64,000 nucleotides of DNA from Neolentinus lepideus HHB14362 ss-1. Its lineage: Eukaryota > Basidiomycota > Agaricomycetes > Gloeophyllales > Gloeophyllaceae. Of the stretch, positions 1 through 12,087 are shown one piece after another. The DNA is taken from assembly GCA_001632425.1 (NCBI GenBank), contig KV425551.1:412492-476491 (forward strand). Reading direction: 5' to 3'. Below the pieces are notes generated by a model. The model was not told the origin of the DNA. It made no database searches and saw nothing but the letters and a program-made list of their open reading frames with translations. A program made the position numbers and the translations under genes. Numbering within the stretch: position 1 is the first letter of the stretch; every line of letters begins with the position of its first letter.

Positions 1-670
1 CAAAGGCGAGGCCATCGCACTCGCCATCGCGCAGATGTCCACCGTCGAGCTCGCGACGTGCGACCACGGCGTTGTGGCCAAGGTCAAGCGGTGTATTATG
101 GAGCGCGACACGTATCCTCGCCGGTGGGGGCTTGGGCCTGTGGCGCTCACAAAGAAGAAGATGGTCAAGGAGGGTAAGCTAAGTAAGCATGGGGAGAAGA
201 CTGATACCACGCCAGCGGAGTGGAATCGTGACTATGTTGATTACACTCGTGAGGTAAGTGCCATTGTCCAGCATCTTGTGATATAGAGCCAACAATCACT
301 CCTTTAGCAACCCGTGGCTAGCTCTTCAGCAGTAGCACCCGCCGTCTCGGTTGTTCCCGTCCCTGCCTTCGTCCCTTCGCCTACCACTACCCAGCCGTCA
401 GAGGACATCAGCCCTACAAAAGAAAAGAAGGAGAAGGAGAAGAAGCGGAAGCGGGGATCGACCGCGGGCGACGGCGACGTGACGATGGCCATTGAAGGTG
501 ACACTAAGGAGGACGAGGCGGATAGGAAGAGGAAAAAGAAGGAAGAGAAGGCGGCTAAGAAGGCTGCGAAGGCGGAGGAAGGTGAGGAGGACGACGAGGC
601 GAAGAGGGAGAGGAAGCGGCTAAAAAAGGAGAAGAAGGCAAGAGAGTCCATGGCGAAGGGGGAGGAGTAG
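1..670 (+). CDS. CBF5: CBF5/dyskerin, H/ACA snoRNP pseudouridine synthase (C-terminal part)
   Basis: The 5' part lies outside the window; the reading frame is already open at base 2. CBF5 is the catalytic subunit of nucleolar H/ACA RNPs, which convert uridines in rRNA and snRNA to pseudouridine. The first exon carries the conserved end of the PUA region ([19 protein letters not shown], then [15 protein letters not shown] and [12 protein letters not shown]). One intron at 254-307 is followed by an exon encoding a Lys/Glu-rich tail with [15 protein letters not shown] runs, which is typical of the nucleolar-targeting C terminus of fungal Cbf5. The stop is TAG at 668-670. The identity rests on near-invariant family blocks and is firm; the catalytic Asp lies upstream and cannot be seen. 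Confidence 0.95.
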
Positions 671-1320
671 CTGTTCTCGTACAACGCATAGTCTGTTACT
701 GTATTTTATCGTCCGCTTGATTGGTCGTCTTTGTAATTGCACCCTTTCACAACAATGTATGATACGCTACTTATGTCGGGCACGTAGTCGCGACTCGCGA
801 GCTGAATCAAGGTCGACAACTTTGAAATGACTACAGCGTTCGCAAAGAACGGTTATTTTACTCCAAACCTCCACGCAGTCGCGCCAATGCATCTGGCATT
901 CACCTGCACGGAGGGGTATCAACCTGCAAGCCCCAAGAGAGAAAAGCGGACTGAAGCAGATCCGAGCCTCCAAACCCGGCTGATGGTGGCGACGGCCCGG
1001 GTGGCTGAGCGCCCCCTTATGATCCATCACCTATCACTCAGACATCTATCATGTCCGTACTTGGGATGGTTTCAACAACAATCATAGATGGACCCATTCA
1101 CATATGTATAAGTACTCTAAGCTCACGATCGGAAGGACTCATTGACTCTGGTTCGAACGGCACGCAGATAGTACTTGGCAGTTCCTATTGGTACTGTGTC
1201 GACCCTCACATTCTTTCACTAAGGCCTTTCCCTTGCTGTCATTGAATATCGAGCCAGCGCCCAGCGCATTCGTCCATTCGTTTTTGTGATTGACACGCGA
1301 CATCCATTGACACTGCTCTC
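671..1320. other. Intergenic region between CBF5 and the MAP kinase
   Basis: About 650 bp with no convincing coding exon. Short open frames on both strands show no recognisable protein pattern. The stretch presumably holds the CBF5 3' UTR and the MAPK promoter and 5' UTR. A CT-rich tract lies just before the MAPK start, as is common in basidiomycete promoters. Confidence 0.5.
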
Positions 1321-2839
<1,519 letters not shown>

Positions 2840-3161
2840 CAGAGCAAGAGTCCTAATAACTTAGTCAGTGTCATGCAAGCAAGGGCTTCCAGGTGAGATT
2901 GTAGACCAACATATTCACATATCGTAAGATACTATTATCCATATGGCATGGACTTTCGCGATTGCTGTTTGATAAGGGTTAGGCTACAAATGAGTGTAGT
3001 ACAATTCAGACACAAACAAGACGTCAGAACGTTGAAATGCAGAACATGATCCAGTACTCATTAGTGCGTAAAGGCGTAAAGAAGACAAGCCGAAACGAAA
3101 GGATTGTGGAACCATCGGTCCATGTCCAACACGAACTGCCAACTCGGGGAGCCACTAACAA
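2840..3161. other. Convergent 3' region
   Basis: About 320 bp between the stop of the MAP kinase (plus strand) and the stop of the SAP-like gene (minus strand). It presumably contains both 3' UTRs. I see no gene or repeat in it. Confidence 0.5.
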
Positions 3162-5329
3162 CTACTCAAAATCTTCGGAGGTGGGATTATACTTGCCAGG
3201 ATTCCAAAACCCAGTTGCAACGCCCTCGACACCGAAATCGCCGAACCGGCTATCATTGTCCAACTCCGTCCCATACATCGTGCGCCTGACAGGTGGCGCC
3301 GGCGTCTCGGGAATGATGGGTCTACCGAGACCTAAAGTTGCACCAACGTCATTGCTAGAAACCTTCCTCTCATGTGGTGGGGATGGCGTCCTCATTAAAG
3401 AAGCAGGGTTGATGAATCCTGACGCCAATGAAGACGTGCCCGCGTCGCTCGAGCGTATCCTAGGACGCCCGGGAGTGCCTAGGGGATGGAAGAGATCGAG
3501 GCGTTCTCTTCTCCCGTGACGCTCAATTGTATGCCCGTAGCTGCTGCTACTGGGTGGCATCACCGGGGTAGGCGACTGCGGAACTTGGGGATGGGGGAAA
3601 TGTGCCACATAAGGCGTGGACGCAACAGGGTCCCATGCAGTTGAGCCAAAGCTGAACTCGTAATTATCGGGCATGGAAGGTCGATTTTCTGAAGTGGCGG
3701 CTGACGTTATAGTCAGCCGCTGCGAGGACCGGGGACCAGGCTGTGCGTCGTTTCTGTCGTCGCTCGGGCCAGTAAAGATAGTGAACGCAGCAGATAAACC
3801 TGAGGCCTGTAGTTCTCCATCTCCTTGCGAAGATGGTCCCGCCACAGACCTAGCCTCCTGCAAGTCCCTTACCCGAGATCCACGTGCCGAGGACTCCGGA
3901 GTTGTTAACCTCACTCGCTTTTTCTCTGGAGATCCTTCAACATATTCTTCCGGAAGATTGGGTCGTTCACTTTCACCACCGCGCGGGGAAGCTCTCAGGC
4001 GTTTGCCGAGGCTACTAGAGTCCACTCCGGGATTGTCTTCATCCATGGGAGATATAACCGCATGCCTACAATTAAAAGTGGATACACTACACAATCAATC
4101 CGAGCATGCCGACAAGACGTACCTTGGGATAGCTGGGGTCACGATGGGGGTGCTAAATTTGGGGGTCGAAGGCAGTTGACTATACGCCGCATCGGTGGCG
4201 TCCATCCGATCTTGAATGGACGTTACACGCGTATCCATGTTAGTGACCTGAAGACGGAGTGCTTCCAGCTCGACTGTCATGGATTCGACCGTCCGCTTTA
4301 GTTCCTCTGTCCCTGCCATTTGAACAGTCAAGCGTTCTACCTCGGACGCTTGAGTCCGTATTCTCTCTTCGAGCGGCCTCAGCTGCAAAATTGTCACAAA
4401 AAGTCACGGGTTGGAAGATGGTGTGTTACTCACAAGGTTTGCCACATATTCGTTAAGTCCATTAAAAGTGTCAGAGGAAGTGACAGGAGCAGCGGTGGGG
4501 ACATTAAGCACGGGGTGGACAGTCGTGTCTTGTGTCTCGGCCCTTTCTTGGACATTTGACGTACCGTGATCCGGACTGACAGCTAACGGTTTGTCCTTGT
4601 GAGTCGGGCTGCAGGCAGCCACGTTGCGGTCAGACTCACGTAAGGGAGAGCCCTCCGCTCCTAGGGGCTCCGATTCTGCACGTGATCAGTACAGCGCTCC
4701 AAGAAAACCGACGGGCTTACCTTCGGGTATGGGCACCTCTGTCGTTTGGAAGCTCCTTGCCTTCCCTCGTCTAGATTTTGCTCGAGTTACAGCCCGTGCA
4801 CCATTTCCGCCTGCTACCACCGGTCTTCCAACACCAAGACGAAATTGAGTGTCCTTTGCCTTGCGCGTCCTCGTGGGACGTGATGCGGAAGGTTCAGGAT
4901 CGGGTGCACTTTGCGGATCCTGCGTAGGAGAGAGAGCCTCGTCCTCGCTGCCGTCATGGATAATCATAGATCCAGTGGACCTCTCCCGGGATCGTGTAGC
5001 ATCATTTCTTGTCGCTGCCACCGAGGCTGAGCGGGAGCGAGGTGCTCCAGGCCTGTTGGTGGTGGTCGGGCTATTGTACTTTTAAGACAACACTCGAGCT
5101 GATGGCGGTAGACATACTCTGGAGCACCCAGTATCATATCAATCATCGCTTCTGACTTGAGGTTGGCTCTCAGACCGAAGTCCTACAGAAACTGCGTCAG
5201 AACGCAGGAAAGCTCTGCGAGGGGGGTTGCGCTCGCCTTGCAGAGTTTCTGGAGATCTGGGCGCTTCATAGACTCAAGTGCCTCTCTGCTCGGTTTGGGT
5301 AACGTGGCGGCAGGGCCTTGTCGACGCAT
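3162..5329 (-). CDS. Hypothetical SAP-like/coiled-coil protein, probably nuclear
   Basis: Reconstructed from six exons, about 600 residues; I do not recognise an assigned family. The N terminus carries a SAP/HeH-like helix-extended-helix pattern (LESMKRPDLQKLCK joined to DFGLRANLKSEAMIDMIL), which in other proteins binds DNA. A basic, Ser/Arg-rich and acidic linker follows (SRSAS, SRPTRTRKAK, RAKSRRGKAR). Next comes a predicted coiled coil (LRPLEERIRTQASEVERL through LEALRLQVTNMDTRV) and a long low-complexity tail with GKRLRASP and PEKKRVRL, which resemble nuclear localisation signals. The first intron (5183-5236 on the plus strand) fits only a GC-AG pair, because it joins the two halves of the SAP-like motif in frame. 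A chromatin or kinetochore-related role is inference from domain type only. Confidence 0.65.
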
Positions 5330-5943
5330 GGGATGGCGAGCAGGCAAGGACAGAATGGATGGTGGTCGTCGGTCACGAACATAGGGCGACGAGCAATACG
5401 ACCAAACAACGCGCGAATCCTTGCATGCACGTGACCTTACGGCTTCTTCGGCGCTTCATACTGTGGCCTCATCCCTTCCCCGCGGCATCGACAAATCTGC
5501 GTCCGTGGCGAGGGCGTTCCAGAAGACGACAGCATAATAAATTTGCTTTTGAAATTGGCGAAGTGAAATGCAACAGGAATGGTGCCAGAGTCCGAGCCTT
5601 TGAGAGCGATGTGCAGAAGGAGTTGGTGCTATTAGTATAATGCTGACGTGGACAGAGATCATGCGACACGGTATGACAATCGGTGGATAGTAAGCAGGTG
5701 CCAAAGAGCACGGATTCGCTGGTGCCGCTTATGTCGTCGAGCTCGTTGGAGGAGCGGAAAGAAGACGGCATCGAGCACGTCCGGGAGGTCGGACCGCTGC
5801 GCTAAAGCTGACCATGGCATGGGCTCGTGACTGCTCTACCGGAATATGCTCTGTTATTACAATGTCTATCGCTGAAGCTTGTTCTCTTCCCAGAGCCATT
5901 GTCGACGTCGGAGTGGACAGCACGACTTTACGTTTTGACTACC
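5330..5943. other. Divergent intergenic region
   Basis: About 610 bp between the starts of the SAP-like gene (minus) and the cytochrome b2 gene (plus). It probably holds both promoters. Short open frames on both strands lack family features, and I see no repeat. Confidence 0.45.
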
Positions 5944-8188
5944 ATGCCGTTCACCCTAGCCCAGGTTGCGGAGCACAACTCCCAGAAGTTTGTACCTCCC
6001 CTCCCTTATGTAAAATGATTTCGACCACTAAATTGGACCCACAACTACAGATCATGTTGGGTTATCATTCACAACAAGGTTTATGATGTGACGGAATTTC
6101 TTCCAGTAAATTGAGCACCCCCTTGTTCAAATCAGTTCTAACGTCCGAGTCCTGGAAGGAGCATCCTGGAGGTTCGAAGATCATCTTGAAATACGCCGGC
6201 CGTGATGCAACTGCCGTCTACGAACCCATACACCCCCCAGATGCACTGGACAAGAACCTGCCCAAGGACAAGCACCTTGGCGACCTTGACACCGCCGCTG
6301 CAGAACAGGTGGCTCGTGCAAACGAGAACAGACGCAAGACTAAGGATGAGCTACGAATGGAGAAAGCTGAAAAGGAGAAGCCACCCTTGAGCCGAGTTAT
6401 GAGCATCCTGGAGATGGAGGTGTTTCTTGCGAATCCCACATATCGGTGTCAAGTCTCATTGCAATTCATAGGACATTGCACGGAAGGTTATATCGTATAA
6501 GGCGCATATGTATTACTCCTCGGCAGCGGATGACGAAATTAGTATGAGCAATATTGCCTGTTACTATTTGACCGACTAAACAATTACTCCAGCTCTTGTC
6601 GAGAACATCAGAGGATTCCAGCGGTTATTCTTCCATGCACGAGTCATGCGACCCACGCAACATGTCGATCCCACCACCACCATCCTTGGATTCAAATCTA
6701 CAATACCTGTCTTCGTCAGTGGTGCTGCTCTCGCGAAGCTTGGCCATCCACTTGGTAGGGACTCCTGATTTACGCACTGAATAGTCACCAACTTTTCCCT
6801 AGGTGAAGCAAACATCACCCGCGGCGCAGGCAAGACGGGCATCATCCAGATGGTCTCTTCCAACGCCTCACTCTCCGCCGACCAAATCGCGCAAGCCCGG
6901 CTCTCCCCTGACCAGGTTCTCTTCTTCCAGCTCTACAAGAACAGGGATGACGCCGTCGCCGAGCAGCGCGTCAAAGAAGTCGAAGGATTTGGATACAAGG
7001 CGATCTTCCTTACCGTGGACGCGATCACTCCAGGAAATAGGGAAAGAGATATCCGCGCGCCGTTTGTGCTTGAGGCGCAAGAGGCTGAGGCTGAGGCGAA
7101 GGGTGGGATGGAGAAGCCTAGGACGGTGGGCCAAGTGCAGAAGCAAGAGGAGGAGTCGAAGGTGGACCACGAGGGTACGGCGGGGGCATTGATTCGGTTT
7201 GTTGATCAGGATATGACTTGGGAGAAGGCGAGTGATGTGCTGAGCATTGTTGTGCGAACATGCCACTCACATTTGGTTGTCAGACTATCCCTTGGCTGCG
7301 GCGAGTCACCAAGCTACCCATAGTCATCAAAGGTGGGTGCCTCACAGCGAACGATATGGACTGGTCGTTGATGCGTCCATAGGCATACAATGTGTCCAGG
7401 TACAATGATCTCGTATCAGTGAAAAGTCTCGCCGTAGTTCATCATTTATGTCAGGACGCTGTGCTTGCCGCGGAAACTGGTGTTGATGGCATTCTCATCT
7501 CGAACCATGGAGGTATGTGATACTGTGTTCGCTCTGGTCTACATGGCTGAACCTGCATACAACAGGGCGACAGCTTGATTTGTAAGTACTTGACGCGGAT
7601 ACTGTGGAACGGGAGGCCAACGAATCGGTGCTAGCTCATTACCGTCAATCGAGGTGCTCTACCGGTTGAGAAAAGAGCGGCCGGATGTTTTCGACAAATG
7701 CGAGGGTAGGATTATACCATCTTCATATATGGAACGGACTGAGAATCATTCCTTTAGTTTATGTCGATGGTGGTGTCAGACGGGGTACAGGTGTGTGAAC
7801 CGACGGGCTATTTGTCCGATAACTTCCTGAAGCGGTATCGTAGATGTGATCAAGGCCCTTTGCTTGGGAGCGAAAGCTGTTGGGATGGGGCGGCCATTCT
7901 TATATGCCCAGAGCGTATGTCCAATTACCTCGTGCCACAGGTCCTAAACAAATTAACTTCTATCGCATTTAGGCATATGGTGAGGCTGGTGTCGCGAAAG
8001 TGGTGCAGATTCTGCAGCGCGAGATGGTCACAGCCATGAAACTGGTCGGCGCCAGCAGCGTGAAAGAACTGGTACCTGGGATGGCAAGTGGCGCTCTTGT
8101 CATGCCGTGGCTAGCTACTGATCACAGACTCGATTCACAGGTGGAACAAGTTAATTGGCAACCTTACTACCCACAGGCCAAGTTGTAG
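5944..8188 (+). CDS. Flavocytochrome b2-type L-lactate dehydrogenase (FMN and heme b5 domains)
   Basis: About 500 residues in more than ten exons. The N-terminal cytochrome b5-like domain starts at residue 1 ([15 protein letters not shown] joined to [17 protein letters not shown]) and has the heme ligand motif EHPGG and the second His in [10 protein letters not shown]. The FMN-dependent alpha-hydroxyacid dehydrogenase barrel follows: [33 protein letters not shown] with the FMN-contacting Lys, the catalytic SNHGGRQLDFS (His and Arg), [12 protein letters not shown] and [11 protein letters not shown]. Such enzymes oxidise L-lactate to pyruvate and pass electrons to cytochrome c. No mitochondrial presequence is visible, unlike yeast Cyb2, so location is uncertain. 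The last intron (8094-8140) begins GCAAGT, a GC-AG intron, and its removal restores the expected C terminus ending in [11 protein letters not shown] related 2-hydroxyacid substrate is possible. Confidence 0.9.
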
Positions 8189-8632
8189 TTGCGACCCATC
8201 GTGGGCGAAGCTACGACTTTCGTTGAATTTAGCATACATTGTGTAGATAGTGTAGATTGCAACGTCATTTTGCTTCTACGTTTTGCGGGGAATCGTTCAC
8301 CAGCACATTCTAATGAGGAGCCAGCCGAATACATGCGGGGTGCCTCTTAAGTTACAGTGTTACATATACTAGGTAATTGAATTAGCATCGGTGCTGGTGC
8401 CCGGGCCGGCATTCGCCGCGCACGCACTGATTGAAGCAAAACATACGTCCCGAAATCACTGCATAGAGCAGCACGACAACAGCAACCTGTAGTCCGATGC
8501 TTTGTTTTCCCTATATTTTGTCCTTTCTGTAGGACAACCACCAGAAGCCTCACGAAGAGCGCTAGTACTACTCGAAAACTTATCAGAAGATTTAATTTCT
8601 CTGCGCTCTGCTTCAAAACCGGTACCTGCACT
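8189..8632. other. Intergenic region upstream of SUA5
   Basis: About 440 bp between tandem genes, presumably the cytochrome b2 3' UTR and the SUA5 promoter. No gene or repeat is recognised; the minus-strand open frame here runs into SUA5 and is a shadow. Confidence 0.45.
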
Positions 8633-9829
8633 ATGCCCAGATCACAAATTCTGCTGTGTGATCCGTCCTCGATCACATTCACTGATGAGGATCGACCGTT
8701 CTTCGCATCTGCTACCACATCCGATGCGCTGCAGGTTGCATCTCGCCTTCTATCCGCTGGCAAGCCCGTTGTGTTCCCCACAGAAACAGTATACGGTCTG
8801 GGTGCGCTCGCGTTGGACCCGGGAGCGGTATCGCGGATCTTCACGATCAAGGGGAGGCCACCGGACAATCCACTGATCGTCCATGTTTCGTCTCTTGCCA
8901 TGCTGACAAGAATCCTCCCGAGAGACTATATCATCTCCAAGCTTTGTGATCTCCTAATCAAGCGATTCTGGCCGGGTCCTCTGACTTTGCTCTTTCCCTG
9001 CGATCCCACCATAATACCGTCTATTGTTACTGCTGGTCATCCAACGGTAGCGATTCGAATGCCTTCGCATCCTGTCGCCAGGGCGCTAATTGCCGTGGCA
9101 GACGCCCCGCTTGCCGCGCCCAGCGCAAATTCGTCAGGAAAGCCGAGTCCCACACGAGCGGAACATGTTCTGCACGACTTGGGAGAAAAGATAGATCTGA
9201 TACTGGACGGTGGGGCTTGCGACGTCGGTTTAGAGAGTACCGTCATTGATACGCTGCATGATGACGGTCATGTTCGTATACTCCGACCCGGCGGAGTGAC
9301 TGTGGAGGATATAGAGAACGCTATTGATGAGGGGTACGCTACTGAAGGTGAAAAGCCTAAAGTATTGGTTCATCGCCGCGACTACCAAGATGATGCAATT
9401 GAAGCGGCACCGACTACTCCCGGGATGAAGTACCGGCATTATTCTCCTTCAGTACCTGTCACGCTCTTGTTCACTCAGACAGATCCGCCTGGCCACGCTC
9501 GGTCTCTACCTGCGAGAGAATTTTTCTCTTCCCTTAGCAATTCTTCTGGAAGCGGCGTGCCAGTGCAAATTGGACTTTTGACTCCTGATGAATCGGCTCT
9601 CATCCAGATTGCGGAGTCAACCTCTGGAATCGAATGTCACCATCGTTCGCTGGGGCCGGTGGATAGCCCAGCAGTTGCGGCCCGACGCCTATTTCATGGA
9701 CTCTTATCCCTGGAACAGCAAGGCGTGTCTCATATTTTGGTGGAAGAAGTGAAAGAAGTAAAGGAGGGACTCGCTTTTATGAATAGGATCAGAAAGGCTG
9801 CAGTGGAATCTTTCCGGATTCACGTTTAG
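8633..9829 (+). CDS. SUA5: Threonylcarbamoyl-AMP synthase Sua5
   Basis: A single uninterrupted exon of 398 codons, unusual in this intron-dense window. Sua5 makes threonylcarbamoyl-AMP from threonine, bicarbonate and ATP, the first step of the t6A modification of ANN-decoding tRNAs. The YrdC domain is clear: GKPVVFPTETVYGLGA near residue 45, then IKGRPPDNPLIVHVSS, RFWPGPLTLLF, TVAIRMPSHPVARALI, APLAAPSANSSGKPSPT and LESTVIDT. Downstream is the fungal/archaeal-type C-terminal Sua5 domain (PGMKYRHYSP, then LVEEVKEVKEGLAFMNRIRKAA), which separates Sua5 from the short bacterial TsaC. The length matches fungal Sua5. A cytosolic and/or mitochondrial location is known for the family; no obvious targeting sequence is seen. 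Confidence 0.96.
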   Translation: MPRSQILLCDPSSITFTDEDRPFFASATTSDALQVASRLLSAGKPVVFPTETVYGLGALALDPGAVSRIFTIKGRPPDNPLIVHVSSLAMLTRILPRDYIISKLCDLLIKRFWPGPLTLLFPCDPTIIPSIVTAGHPTVAIRMPSHPVARALIAVADAPLAAPSANSSGKPSPTRAEHVLHDLGEKIDLILDGGACDVGLESTVIDTLHDDGHVRILRPGGVTVEDIENAIDEGYATEGEKPKVLVHRRDYQDDAIEAAPTTPGMKYRHYSPSVPVTLLFTQTDPPGHARSLPAREFFSSLSNSSGSGVPVQIGLLTPDESALIQIAESTSGIECHHRSLGPVDSPAVAARRLFHGLLSLEQQGVSHILVEEVKEVKEGLAFMNRIRKAAVESFRIHV

Positions 9830-10444
9830 GTGACGGGGATGTTGGCTACATAAACCAGTGATGGGGTAATCCGTTATGATAATGAGTATATCTGGTGATG
9901 CGATGAGGACCGAAGGCAATTTTATTGTACCAAGTTGAACCGGTTCGATCATCAGAAGCGATATGCTGACGGTGATTTTATCAACGACGGACAGTTGGAC
10001 TCGATATATGGACCAACCGAACACGCATCGCGCTATTTCTTGTTTCTGTATATAAACAAATTTAGGCGAAGATGCCGAGGTGGCAGTTTCAATATTGGTG
10101 CTACGAAGTCGAGCAACAGAGGCATCAGACGGTGGACACCTCAGACGTAGTTGCCAATATATATAGAGCTCTTCTTGTAGATACCTTGCATAGCTCCGGA
10201 GCACCAAGCTTGCCTTACTGCAAACCTGCGGCGTAAGGCGTTGCCACAATTACCCGGATCTGAGAGGATCTGAGCCACGTGGAAGGACATGGAGGACTCG
10301 ATCTAAAGTGTACTCCAGATTCGAAACTGCGCATGTCCCGACTGCCCTAGTTTCTAAGTACAGCTGCCCAGCAGTCCTTACTGGCTTTCTGCTTCTCCAA
10401 CAACTAACCTTTCGGCAGGCCTATACTGTACAAAAAACTTGGGG
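9830..10444. other. Intergenic region SUA5-NUS1
   Basis: About 615 bp. A 181-codon minus-strand open frame overlaps the SUA5 end but has no family pattern. The stretch probably contains the SUA5 3' UTR and the NUS1 promoter. No repeat is seen. Confidence 0.45.
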
Positions 10445-11661
10445 ATGATGTCCTGGTTGGCATCCTTGGTTCTTTGGGTCGTTCACTTGGTTTACTCACT
10501 GGTCACGTCTGTACACGCTCTTCGGATATCTTTTGCGAAATCCATTCCAGAACCGCTCTCCGCCCATCGTCGACGTGTCCCGGAACATTTGGCCTTGCTT
10601 CTTGTTGTGGACGATGAAGCAGTGAACACGAAGTCAATAGCTTGCTGCTTGAAGTCTGTACGAAATGCCGCCGCGTGGGCGAAGGCAGCGGGTGTGCGCC
10701 GTTTAACGGTGTATGATCGTCAGAGTGAGTCAAGCTGCGTGTGTCCCGGGATATGTCTAACCAGCCGAGATGGAAAGGCATTATAACCAAGGAGTTTCGA
10801 GACATCCAGCGAACCTTGGATCTCGGGAACTCGAGTGCTCATCTCGCCGGAGACACTGACAGCTCGGACTCAGACTACGAATATCCTCTTACACCTCCTC
10901 TGTCTGATGAAGGCGATTCCACTCCGCTCCCTGGAACCGGTGATGATTTGACAAACCAACACTTTGGGGTAGTCACACTCCACTTCCCAGAGGTACAGAA
11001 AAAAAGACCCAGCTCTGTAAAACGTCGACGTGCCAAGAGTGAATCTGCGTCTCATTGTCTCATGCATTGCACACCGACTGACATGGTCTTTAGGCACGAA
11101 AGAAGCGAGTAATGAAAGGTCCTTCGTGTTGCACCTATTATCACCTGCCTCTTCTAAGGTTGCTATCACTGCCATGGCTCGGAGTGTTCTGCGTGGAGTA
11201 AAAGAAACAAAGGGCCAGATTGGCACATCTTCAAAGACAGTGAACTTGTCCACTGGGGATATAAACTGTGTCTTGGAAGGTGTGTTTGAACCCCTCACGC
11301 TCCAGAAGAGTGAATGTTGATCTACTCTGTAGGGCCTCATGGATTTCCTTCTCCGGATCTCATGGTAGTTCATTATGTTTCAAAGCCGAAACAAAATCCA
11401 CTACCTTTGGAGCTCCATGGGTTTCCTCCTTGGCAAATCCGGCTAACTGAGATATCGTAAGTCGGATCAAAGCCAGCGTCTGTGTCATATTCACATTCTT
11501 ATCACTTTAGTCACGATCCACACCGACCGGCCAGTTGGAACTGGAGTGGGTTTAATCCATTCAAAAGCAGAGATTTGTCTACTGCGTCTGAGCTCAATGA
11601 GCTGGACTTCAGAATGGCTCTGGACGATTACGCGCTCGCTGAGATGCGCTTCGGAAAGTAG
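10445..11661 (+). CDS. NUS1: NUS1, accessory subunit of dehydrodolichyl diphosphate synthase
   Basis: About 330 residues in five exons. NUS1 (Nogo-B receptor homologue) pairs with the cis-prenyltransferase Rer2/Srt1 at the ER to make dolichol precursors for N-glycosylation. The N terminus MMSWLASLVLWVVHLVY is a membrane anchor. It is followed by HRRRVPEHLALLLVVDDEAV and AAGVRRLTVYDRQ, the start of the undecaprenyl-synthase-like fold. A low-complexity acidic insert (DSSDSDYEYPLTPPLSD) is typical of fungal NUS1. The last exons give PSPDLMVVHYVSKP, LELHGFPPWQIRLTEI and the C terminus RMALDDYALAEMRFGK, which contains the RxG motif needed for activity of the heteromeric enzyme. As in other NUS1 proteins the catalytic residues of the prenyltransferase fold are lacking. 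Assignment is firm; the second exon border is slightly uncertain. Confidence 0.9.
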
Positions 11662-12087
11662 ATATAGTCATTGGACACAGCAATGGACACACGCCGTGCG
11701 CCTCGCATACCCTGCCTCCATACCGTATGGACATCACAGTCCCGCGCCACAACTCAGACGTTCTCGTATACGACCGGCTGTATCGTACCTTATCCGTATA
11801 TTGTTTGTATAATGGCATATATACTCAACGGGGATCATTCGTCAAGACGATGCGTGTGGAGTGCTGTTCGGGACTACCGACATTCCGACTCTGTCAAACA
11901 GCTTTCACTCGCACGTTCCTGTAACTGGAACAGGGCTTGGTGCGAGTAGCGCCGGATGGGAACCATATGTAAAACATGATATCATGGAGTGCAATCAAAG
12001 CAATGATAGATGTCACTGCCTTTGACAACAATATTTGGTTGATATATAAGGAGCATCGAGGAACCGTGGGCTCGCGCAATCTGAAGG
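11662..12087. other. Intergenic region NUS1-DUF2235 gene
   Basis: About 425 bp between tandem genes. Some short open stretches, for example around 11690-11830, resemble protein but could not be linked to the downstream gene in frame. The region may hold an unrecognised upstream exon or simply UTR and promoter. Confidence 0.35.

Noticed and set aside
304..684. Open frame of 126 codons on the minus strand rich in Ser/Phe
   Set aside because: It is the antisense of the Lys/Glu-rich CBF5 tail; purine-rich codons give a stop-free reverse frame.
1150..1170. GGTTCGAAC resembling a tRNA T-loop
   Set aside because: The flanking bases do not pair as a T-stem, and no acceptor or anticodon arm can be built around it.
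9704..10249. Minus-strand open frame of 181 codons after SUA5
   Set aside because: Overlaps the SUA5 3' end, has no family motif and no supporting context.
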